Below are positions 1 through 5,232 of a DNA stretch of 5,232 bases, in pieces. Origin of the DNA: JANQUM01 sp047630355. Lineage in GTDB: Bacteria; Bacteroidota; Bacteroidia; Cytophagales; Spirosomataceae. Made by a program: the position numbers and the translations under genes. Under the pieces are notes generated by a model, which worked only from the letters and a program-made list of their open reading frames with translations, did no database searches and had not been told where the DNA came from. The DNA is taken from NCBI GenBank assembly GCA_047630355.1, contig JBLHXN010000198.1:1-5232 (forward strand). Reading direction: 5' to 3'. Every line of letters starts with the position of its first letter. The first letter of the stretch is position 1.

Positions 1-180
1 CCAAGTACCATCGCCGGATAAATCAGAAAGGATTTCTTTGACTAATTTGGTATCTGCCGGATTTTCGAGTTCAATCTCAATAATGCGGCTGCGAATTACT
101 TCTTCGTCGGCGTTGTTTTGGCAAACGCCTTGCAATGCAATAAGTGTAGTAAAGGAGACGAGCAGTAGGAAGTTTCTCAT
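1..180 (-). CDS. N-terminus of a secreted protein, possible PL8-type polysaccharide lyase (partial)
   Basis: Only the first 60 codons are present; the frame runs open off the left edge. It starts at ATG 178-180 with MRNFLLLVSF and a hydrophobic stretch to about residue 19, a signal peptide likely cleaved near GVC|QN (residues 18-22). Cys20 is not in a convincing lipobox, because Val precedes it. The mature part is acidic and helical and ends in LSDLSGDGTW. A helical lead-in followed by L-x(3)-DG[ST]W resembles the N-terminus of family 8 lyases (chondroitin AC, hyaluronate and xanthan lyase type), which cleave uronate-containing chains by beta-elimination in the periplasm. That family call is inference from a short stretch by memory; the catalytic Asn, His, Tyr and Arg lie outside the window. 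A lyase here would fit the downstream unsaturated-uronate enzymes. The 125-base gap from rhaM suggests its own promoter. The gene and signal peptide are solid; the family is uncertain. Confidence 0.55.
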   Translation of the reverse strand, partial: MRNFLLLVSFTTLIALQGVCQNNADEEVIRSRIIEIELENPADTKLVKEILSDLSGDGTW

Positions 181-202
181 GATGTCAGGAATAAGAGTTC
201 AA

Positions 203-231
203 CAAAATATTTGTGTCAGTTTTATCACAAG
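203..231 (-). promoter_or_regulatory. Possible Bacteroidota-type promoter for the partial left-edge gene
   Basis: Read on the minus strand, CTTG (231-228) is followed after 18 bases by TATTTTG (209-203). This loosely matches the Bacteroidota sigma pattern of TTTG near -33 and TAnnTTTG near -7, with one base missing from the -7 box. The ATG at 180 would then follow a leader of about 15-20 bases. The rest of the 181-305 gap shows no strong hairpin plus T-run, so no terminator for the rhaM operon is claimed. A match this degenerate can arise by chance in AT-rich DNA. Confidence 0.3.
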
Positions 232-305
232 TGGGACTTTACTCACTCCAATAGTTCTCTACATTGATCTTAACTCTCCCGCAAATAAAAGCTACTTCAC
301 CTTAC

Positions 306-620
306 TCAGGGCAAGTAGAAAAGCTCTTCCAGTTCGGTTGAAATAGGCGAATCATCTTCATTCACGTCCATTAAATCAGCCATGTACGCCCACCACTTTT
401 GCACAATCGGGTTGTTTGCCAAATCCTGAGAACCGGCGTTACCCGTAACTTTCTGGAACGCAAAAAGCGTGTTGGTTTCGTCGTCAAAAAAAATAGAATA
501 TTCCGAAATTCCCGCAGCTCGCAACAGGGCGGAAAGTTCCGGCCAAATAGCGTTATGTCGTTTAACATATTCTACTTTTTGACCGCTCTTCAGCCGCATT
601 TTGAAAGCCACTCGTTTCAT
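306..620 (-). CDS. rhaM: L-rhamnose mutarotase
   Basis: A 104-residue protein, the same length as E. coli RhaM (YiiL), and similar to it from end to end as I recall that sequence. It interconverts alpha and beta anomers of L-rhamnose in the cytoplasm and so feeds rhamnose isomerase. Visible signatures are YVKRHNAIWPEL (residues 18-29), with His22 at the family's catalytic histidine position; Tyr41 in the SIFFD strand region; the tryptophan pair in QKWWAYMADLM (74-84); and the C-terminal SPIS-x-ELEELFYLP (91-104). It is a small dimeric alpha/beta-barrel-type fold with no signal peptide. Its ATG (618-620) overlaps the kdgF stop as ATGA, which suggests translational coupling. It is the last gene of the tight cluster. 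Its presence is the best local evidence that L-rhamnose is a product of the pathway. Family members also act on related sugars such as fucose analogues, but the close resemblance makes rhamnose most likely. Confidence 0.95.
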   Translation of the reverse strand: MKRVAFKMRLKSGQKVEYVKRHNAIWPELSALLRAAGISEYSIFFDDETNTLFAFQKVTGNAGSQDLANNPIVQKWWAYMADLMDVNEDDSPISTELEELFYLP

Positions 621-958
621 TTCAGGAAATCTTTACGTACGGGGTTAAACACATCAACCAAAAGTCCTTTTTCTAAACAAATCACGCCGTGTACTTCTTC
701 CGACGGCACAAAAAACACATCGCCCGAGCTGAGTACTTTTTTGTCGTCACCAATCGAGACTTCAAAAGCTCCCTCGGCAACGTAGCTCATTTGCAGGTGC
801 GGGTGATGATGCAAAGCACCAACTCCGCCTTTCTCAAATGCCACTTTGACGAGCATCAAGTTATCGTCATACGCCATTATTTTACGTTTGCAGGTTTCGT
901 CAATGATTTCCCATTCAATATCCTGATCGCTGATGAGCGTTTTGCTTGTAATTCCCAC
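617..958 (-). CDS. kdgF: KdgF-like cupin, unsaturated uronate processing
   Basis: A 113-residue single-domain cupin that resembles pectin-degradation protein KdgF along its length. KdgF speeds conversion of cyclic 4,5-unsaturated uronates, released by lyases and unsaturated uronyl hydrolases, into the linear keto form used by cytoplasmic catabolism. The KdgF core is visible: RKIMAYDDNLMLVKVAFEKG (25-44), then GALHHHPHLQMSYVAEG (47-63), SSGDVFFVPSEEVHGV (77-92), and the tail VDVFNPVRKDFL (101-112). Predicted metal ligands are His50, His52, Gln56 and His90. Asp102, Phe104 and Arg108 are conserved with KdgF active-site positions. There is no signal peptide, so it is cytoplasmic. The start is GTG (956-958): the only stop upstream in frame is TAA at 977-979, no ATG lies between, and the next Met (28) would remove conserved sequence. 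It begins 13 bases after the GH105 stop and overlaps rhaM by 4 bases. Another cupin role is possible but less likely given the GH105 neighbour. Confidence 0.88.
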   Translation of the reverse strand: MGITSKTLISDQDIEWEIIDETCKRKIMAYDDNLMLVKVAFEKGGVGALHHHPHLQMSYVAEGAFEVSIGDDKKVLSSGDVFFVPSEEVHGVICLEKGLLVDVFNPVRKDFLK

Positions 959-971
959 GGTGTTCTTTGTT

Positions 972-2093
972 TTACTTTAATTGAATCATTTCGCTTCCGG
1001 CGAGTAGAAAAGCACCCGTTCCGAAATTTTGCCAGCTATCTTTATTGGCAGGCTGCGGGTCAGCTCCGATGTTTTGCACCCAACCTACTTTACCATTTTC
1101 TTGCTGACAGGCTTTCAACGCTACCCAGGCTTTTTCAACTACCGGTTTGTACGTTTTTTCGTCGAGTAATCCGTTATTTATTCCCCACGCAATGGCGTAG
1201 GTATGAAAACCGCTTCCGCTGACTTCGCCGTGCGGGAAGCTTTCGGGAGATAGTAAACTAGTACGCCACAACCCATCTTCGGGCTGAAGATCTTTGAGTT
1301 TAACCGCCATTTCTTTGTATAAATCAACGTAAAACGGACGGTGAACGTAATCTTCCGGCATCCGGTCTAACATCAACGCCAAACCTGCGATGACCCAACC
1401 ATTTCCCCGCGACCAAAATATCTTTTTTCCGTTTGCTTCTTTTTTATCCGAGTCGCTGCCCGTCCATGCGTAGCGGGTATCACGCAGAAAGAGTTTCTCT
1501 TCTTTATCAAAAAGCAAATCGTACGTCTCCATGTAATACTTGTGCATTTCGTCGAGGTACTTCTTATCACCCGTTAAGTTTGAGTATTGCACCAAAACCG
1601 GAGGTGCCATAAAGAGGGCATCGCACCACCACCATAATATCGACTGCTCGGGTTTTCCGATTCCTTGTTTCCAATCATGGTTGAGGCTTAGGTGGTCAGA
1701 AATCCATTTTTCGGTTGGAGCTAAATCAACGTCGCTTTCGCCGAGTTGTTCTAAGTACAAATAAGATGTTGCAATGACAATATCATCTGCGTGAAAAACC
1801 CGTTTGTAAGGTTTATACTCAGTACTTGCGGCCATTTTCTTCACCCCTTTCAGGTACGCTGGATTGTTTGTCGCTTTGTGCGATTCCACCACGCCAACGT
1901 AATACGCCCCGTTAGTCCAATCGGTCGGGTCTTTTGCAAAAATTGGATTATCTTCTTGCCACGCAAAAGCTTTTTCCATGACGATGCGGTCGCTTTTTTC
2001 GGAGGAACTCATTTTACTTACCGTACACGATTGCAGGAGCGATAGCGTAAATGCAAGTGTTAGAAAAGAAAGTATATTTTTCATAAGATTCAT
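972..2093 (-). CDS. GH105 unsaturated rhamnogalacturonyl/glucuronyl hydrolase, lipoprotein
   Basis: A protein of 373 residues, the usual length for GH105 (YteR/YesR type). It hydrates and removes the terminal 4,5-unsaturated uronic acid left at the non-reducing end by polysaccharide lyases. Residues 1-22 form a lipoprotein signal with a near-lipobox LQSC and Cys23 as the probable lipid anchor, so it should act at the periplasmic or outer membrane face. Family landmarks are DWTNGAYYVGV (58-68), HADD (101-104), WWWCDALFMAPP (154-165) with Asp158 as the catalytic aspartate, WSRGNGW (227-233), and GSGFHTYAIAWGINNG (293-308). The fold is an (alpha/alpha)6 barrel. The start is taken at ATG 2091-2093, 7 bases after the DUF4861 stop; ATG 2082-2084 is an alternative three codons later. 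A longer reading from 2177 would add non-signal sequence inside DUF4861 and is rejected. The neighbours GH78, kdgF and rhaM suit an unsaturated uronyl-rhamnose substrate. The exact uronate (galacturonyl as in RG-I, or glucuronyl as in ulvan) cannot be read from the sequence. Confidence 0.92.
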   Translation of the reverse strand: MNLMKNILSFLTLAFTLSLLQSCTVSKMSSSEKSDRIVMEKAFAWQEDNPIFAKDPTDWTNGAYYVGVVESHKATNNPAYLKGVKKMAASTEYKPYKRVFHADDIVIATSYLYLEQLGESDVDLAPTEKWISDHLSLNHDWKQGIGKPEQSILWWWCDALFMAPPVLVQYSNLTGDKKYLDEMHKYYMETYDLLFDKEEKLFLRDTRYAWTGSDSDKKEANGKKIFWSRGNGWVIAGLALMLDRMPEDYVHRPFYVDLYKEMAVKLKDLQPEDGLWRTSLLSPESFPHGEVSGSGFHTYAIAWGINNGLLDEKTYKPVVEKAWVALKACQQENGKVGWVQNIGADPQPANKDSWQNFGTGAFLLAGSEMIQLK

Positions 2094-2100
2094 GATAGGT

Positions 2101-3228
2101 TTATTGAATAGTGATTTGCAACGGAGTGAGTTTTTCCATCCTGAAATAGGTGAGGTATTTCCGCCAAGCTTCGGCATTGGTGATGCTGCCCGCTTTGTTC
2201 CAAGCCGCTCCGGCGTAATAGATAAAAGGGGTATTTTTCGAGGTTTTAACGTGAGTCAGTAATTGCTCTTCGGTTACAGTCATTTTGCTGATTTTGCTCG
2301 GCACAAATACGCCAACGCCCGTAATTCCGTCTTTTCCGTGTTCGGGTTCCCAATAAGACATCAGCCCGTGTGTTTCGTCTAAAGTAATCGTTCCGGCTTC
2401 GGGGCGTTTCACGATTCCGATAACAAGGGGCATCAATTCGTCCTGGAAATGGTAAAAGGCTTCAACCTTATACATTTGCGAGCCGGCATCAATCGAAATT
2501 ATTTTTTCGGACGTGACTTTTTTTCCGTCAACAAGCCACTCGTCGTAATCAAGTGTAAACGTGGTTCGTAAAGGACCGTTGTCCAGTATTTTCCATCGGT
2601 GGTAATTTCCCGAGTAATATATTTTGTCGTTGATAATTGGAGCAATATTTCCAGCTCCGAGCGTTAACCCAACGTGGTAATAATCCAGCCCGTCCCCTCG
2701 GTCGTTGTGGTAATCACCATGTTTGTAGCGTCGGTTAATTATCAAATCCGATGTGCGTTTTCCCCACACATCGAAACCGTAAGCATCACCTTTTGTACCT
2801 TCCAAAGCCTCACCGTACGTCCGGAAAGCAATTTTATCGTTTTCCCACGCCAAGTCATCTAAGCGTTCGGGAACATATCGGGCAAAAGTTTTAGCAGCAA
2901 ACTGAGCCGGTTTTCCGGTTGCTACGGTAAGCACTCGTTTTTCATTTTCAGCAATACTGAGTTGGACAAGGAGATTTTGGACTTTCGTCAAACCTTTGTA
3001 CTCTAATTGAAAAGGAACTTCGTTATCAGCATCCATGACTTTAAAATCACCAACTGTGAGATTTGGATTTTGAGAAATAATGCTGCTCCAAGGAATTTCA
3101 ATAACAGTTTCGGTACGGGATAAATCGGAATCGTTCGTAATTTCGATGCGTTGGGCGTTTGCGGCAAAGCACAAAAAACACCACAACAATGTACATAGTT
3201 GTTTCATGTTTGACAGATTAGGTTTCAT
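2101..3228 (-). CDS. DUF4861 family secreted protein
   Basis: A 375-residue protein with a signal peptide, hydrophobic about residues 10-22, probably cut after ANA (23-25) before Gln26. It is therefore exported, most likely to the periplasm. It matches DUF4861 proteins of Bacteroidota loci by its pattern: an N-terminal beta-rich part with TVIEIPWSSI (41-50) and QNLLVQLS (84-91), then RYVPERLDDLAWENDKIAFR (117-136), YHNDRGDGLDYYHVG (173-187), DNGPLR (216-221), SIDAGSQMYKVEAFYHF (245-261), SYWEPEHGKDGITGVG (291-306) and AGAAWNKAG (339-347). The conserved His, Asp, Glu and Tyr in the middle blocks could form a sugar-binding or catalytic site, but no activity is established to my knowledge. It lies between GH78 and GH105, which implies a role on the same oligosaccharide. 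The start is either ATG 3226-3228 or ATG 3205-3207 (368 residues); both leave a usable signal peptide. The stop is 7 bases before the GH105 start. Confidence 0.88.
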   Translation of the reverse strand: MKPNLSNMKQLCTLLWCFLCFAANAQRIEITNDSDLSRTETVIEIPWSSIISQNPNLTVGDFKVMDADNEVPFQLEYKGLTKVQNLLVQLSIAENEKRVLTVATGKPAQFAAKTFARYVPERLDDLAWENDKIAFRTYGEALEGTKGDAYGFDVWGKRTSDLIINRRYKHGDYHNDRGDGLDYYHVGLTLGAGNIAPIINDKIYYSGNYHRWKILDNGPLRTTFTLDYDEWLVDGKKVTSEKIISIDAGSQMYKVEAFYHFQDELMPLVIGIVKRPEAGTITLDETHGLMSYWEPEHGKDGITGVGVFVPSKISKMTVTEEQLLTHVKTSKNTPFIYYAGAAWNKAGSITNAEAWRKYLTYFRMEKLTPLQITIQ

Positions 3229-3356
3229 TTTATAGTGATAGGGTATTTTGAAAAATGGTCGTTTTTCAGAACATAAGTTCCGTACTTCTTTGGGAAGAAT
3301 CTACCAATATTTTGACCGTTTCTGACCTTTTTCGGCTTGTCCCAATCTTTTTTACT
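3228..3356 (-). other. Spacer that stays open in the rhamnosidase frame (43 codons after its stop)
   Basis: After the GH78 stop TGA (3357-3359) the same frame continues without a stop for 43 codons and ends at TGA 3225-3227, which overlaps the DUF4861 ATG 3226-3228 as ATGA. The virtual peptide is lysine-rich, starts SKKDWDKPKK and ends HFSKYPITIK. It contains no ATG, GTG or TTG, so it could not easily be translated alone. The GH78 product already ends like its family, so this is not needed for that protein. I see no promoter matching TAnnTTTG and no strong terminator in the spacer. It may be a decayed C-terminal extension or just chance in A-rich DNA. Confidence 0.4.
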
Positions 3357-5232
3357 TCAAAAGGTGTTTGTTTTAATCTCAATCGTGCTAATTCCCGGCG
3401 ATAATTGCAGCATCCCGAATGAAGTGTTCGCTTTTTTACCGTTTACCGTAACCTCTTTTTGTGCGGAGAATCTCATCGCAAAATTTGCCGAAACATTCGC
3501 TGGTAACTCAATATGGTAAAACTCATTATTTCTCCCTCTTTTTTCGTAGCGTGCAACCACATTACCCCGTATGAAAGGTACGGTTATCTCGCTTTTTTGT
3601 AACGTACTGAGCTGCGGTTTGATACTCAATATTGCCCCGCCGGGCACTACCGGAGCAATTCCCCACATATTTCGCGGAATAATATTGGCGGGAACTGTCC
3701 CCCAAGCGTGGTTCCAATCGGCGTTTGGTTTGTATTTCATGTCCCAGGCTTCTAACGCCACCGTAGAGCCAATCCGAATCATATTGTACCAACTGCGATC
3801 AGTGGTAGAAGTAAGTAATTCGAGGGCATAATCGGCTTCGTTGGCGTTGTAAAGTGCTTCCATGAGGTACTGAGAACCGTAAACGCTACACGCCATTCCG
3901 CGGCTTTTGATAAAATCAACCACCGACTCCTGACGGCTTTCCGGAACAACGCCAAAGGCCAAAGCGGTCATATTAGCGTGCAAAGACGCGTGCGAAGTGC
4001 CTTCGCCATCCACGTAATATCCTTTTGCCGAATCGAACAGTTTTTCGTTGATTGACTTTTTGGCTTTTGCCGCTAATTCTTTAAAATACAGTTCCTCGTC
4101 GGGCTTATTCAGAACGTGGGCAAACTCCGCCATGATTTCCATATTTCTGAAAAAGAAAGCATTGATCAGCGTATTTATGGGCATAAATACAAAGCCATCT
4201 CGTTCGCCTTCGGCGGTTGCCAATTTCCAGCCCGTGTCTTTTTGAGCGGGTGGCCAATCCACAATATCCTTCAGTTTTATTTCTGGGTCTTTAAAACCCA
4301 ACTTCTTCATAAATTCGGCAGTATTATTTTCTGAAGACGAACTAATCAACCCGTCTTCCCGCGTCAACTCCATCAAGGTTTTATGCTTTAACGACTCGTA
4401 ATGCCTTTCAATCAATTCGGTGTTACCCGTGTACATATAATCAGCGTAAAACATGAATGCCATGTGCTGCTGCCACTCCGTTGGCCAAGTCGGGTTTTTC
4501 ATAAAATACTCGATGGTTCGGCGAGCAATCGCGTATTCGCTGTCAGTAGTATAATGGCTTAATTGATTGAGATAAGCATCGGCTTCGTACGGAATGCGTT
4601 CGCGATCACCATCAACGTACAGCCCCGCAAAAGTGGTTGCTTTAATGGTATATTTACACATATCCCAAATCTGATTTAGCGTCGTGTCCGAACTGTTAAA
4701 AGCACTTTCATTTTCCTTGAAATACGAATAATACGCCAATTGTGTCAAATCTGCCGAGGTGACTTTTTGACTGGCATTCAAGATTTCGCAGTAACGAAAA
4801 GGCATCAGAACCGGGAACGAATCTGGCAAGGCAATTGCTCCCTTTTTTGTGTTTCGGGTATCTGGTTTTAATTGTAGACGATACGTTCGTTTTCCCTTTT
4901 CAACATTCAATTTTATTTCCTGGAAACGAATGTTGCTGACTTTATCGGGAGATGTGTTGATGCGTCCGTTTGTGAGTTGCTCACCAACTCTCACGGTTAA
5001 TTGCTCGTTCTTTTTTGCGTTATAAGTCAACTCAAGCGTAGCAAAAGCGGCTTTCCCGAAATCGGCGAAGTAAGTTTTATCTGGTAATTCCGCGAATCGA
5101 ACGGGCTTTATCTTGTCAGTTTGAAAAATATTTGGCGTGGTAATGGTGCTTTCATCCGCCGCTCCAACACGGAACGCCTGCGTTTCTGAATATTCGCTCA
5201 ACCTGTTTACATCATCCCAAATTCTTAGTTTC
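3357..5232 (-). CDS. GH78-type alpha-L-rhamnosidase (N-terminus beyond window)
   Basis: 624 complete codons are visible and the frame is open through the right edge, so the start is missing. A TTG at 5199-5201 is not taken as the start, because ten further in-frame codons (KLRIWDDVNR) precede it and no signal peptide is seen. The enzyme hydrolyses terminal alpha-L-rhamnosyl residues by inversion. Numbering from the first visible codon, there is a beta-sandwich part (about 40-165, with YFADFGKAAFATLEL and MPFRYCEI), then the six-hairpin (alpha/alpha)6 barrel (about 175-525) and a C-terminal beta domain (about 528-624) ending in TIEIKTNTF. The motif DGDRERIPYEAD (207-218) aligns with the GH78 acid block, giving Glu211 (codon 4599-4601) as general acid candidate and Asp218 nearby. 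LEAWD (493-497) carries Glu494 (codon 3750-3752) as general base candidate, followed by NHAWG with His508. DIVDWPP (322-328) is a further conserved loop. It is the first visible gene of the cluster. Substrate linkage and export are undetermined. Confidence 0.92.
   Translation of the reverse strand, partial: KLRIWDDVNRLSEYSETQAFRVGAADESTITTPNIFQTDKIKPVRFAELPDKTYFADFGKAAFATLELTYNAKKNEQLTVRVGEQLTNGRINTSPDKVSNIRFQEIKLNVEKGKRTYRLQLKPDTRNTKKGAIALPDSFPVLMPFRYCEILNASQKVTSADLTQLAYYSYFKENESAFNSSDTTLNQIWDMCKYTIKATTFAGLYVDGDRERIPYEADAYLNQLSHYTTDSEYAIARRTIEYFMKNPTWPTEWQQHMAFMFYADYMYTGNTELIERHYESLKHKTLMELTREDGLISSSSENNTAEFMKKLGFKDPEIKLKDIVDWPPAQKDTGWKLATAEGERDGFVFMPINTLINAFFFRNMEIMAEFAHVLNKPDEELYFKELAAKAKKSINEKLFDSAKGYYVDGEGTSHASLHANMTALAFGVVPESRQESVVDFIKSRGMACSVYGSQYLMEALYNANEADYALELLTSTTDRSWYNMIRIGSTVALEAWDMKYKPNADWNHAWGTVPANIIPRNMWGIAPVVPGGAILSIKPQLSTLQKSEITVPFIRGNVVARYEKRGRNNEFYHIELPANVSANFAMRFSAQKEVTVNGKKANTSFGMLQLSPGISTIEIKTNTF

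Noticed and set aside
399..785. 128-codon open frame on the + strand
   Set aside because: It is antisense to rhaM and kdgF, has low-complexity Ser/Thr/Lys composition and shows no family resemblance.
689..1222. 177-codon open frame on the + strand
   Set aside because: It lies opposite kdgF, the junction and the GH105 3' end, all firmly identified. Its product is rich in Phe, Arg and Cys with no recognisable domain.
2094..2177. Extended GH105 start 28 codons further upstream
   Set aside because: It lies inside the 3' end of the DUF4861 gene, encodes a non-hydrophobic leader, and would bury the lipoprotein signal that begins at 2093.
3286..3299. TTCTT-TGGG-AAGAA hairpin in the spacer after the rhamnosidase
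   Set aside because: The stem is only five base pairs, mostly A-T, with no following T-run on the minus strand, so it is not a credible terminator.
5199..5201. TTG as the start of the rhamnosidase
   Set aside because: The frame is open upstream to the window edge and no signal peptide follows the TTG, so the gene simply begins outside the window.

Overview
The window looks like part of a polysaccharide utilization locus from a member of the Bacteroidota. This rests on short A-rich gene junctions without Shine-Dalgarno sequences, a lipoprotein and signal-peptide exoenzymes, and gene families (DUF4861, GH105, and a GH78 with the DGDRERIPYEAD-type motif) that are typical of that phylum. I cannot name the genus. 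No RNA gene, transposon, CRISPR array or attachment site is visible, and no gene on the + strand is supported.

All six genes read on the minus strand, right to left. A GH78-type alpha-L-rhamnosidase (5232 to 3357) runs off the right edge and lacks its N-terminus. Next come a DUF4861 secreted protein (3228 to 2101), a GH105 unsaturated uronyl hydrolase lipoprotein (2093 to 972), a KdgF-like cupin (958 to 617, GTG start) and an L-rhamnose mutarotase, RhaM (620 to 306). After a 125-base gap with a weak promoter-like sequence comes the first 60 codons of a secreted protein (180 to 1) that may be a family 8 polysaccharide lyase. The first five genes are tightly packed (7-base, 13-base and minus 4-base junctions, plus one 128-base spacer) and probably form one transcript.

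The set makes sense as end-processing of oligosaccharides made by a lyase from a rhamnose- and uronate-containing polymer such as rhamnogalacturonan-I, ulvan or a related glycan. GH105 would remove the terminal 4,5-unsaturated uronate and GH78 would release L-rhamnose. KdgF would linearise the unsaturated uronate, and RhaM would interconvert rhamnose anomers for catabolism. The substrate cannot be fixed from this window, because the polymer-cleaving lyase, the SusCD pair, any sulfatases and the regulator are not in view.

Two points deserve a second look. DUF4861 sits as an uncharacterised secreted partner inside this pathway. The 128-base spacer after the rhamnosidase stop stays open in the rhamnosidase frame for 43 codons and ends in an ATGA overlap with the next gene.
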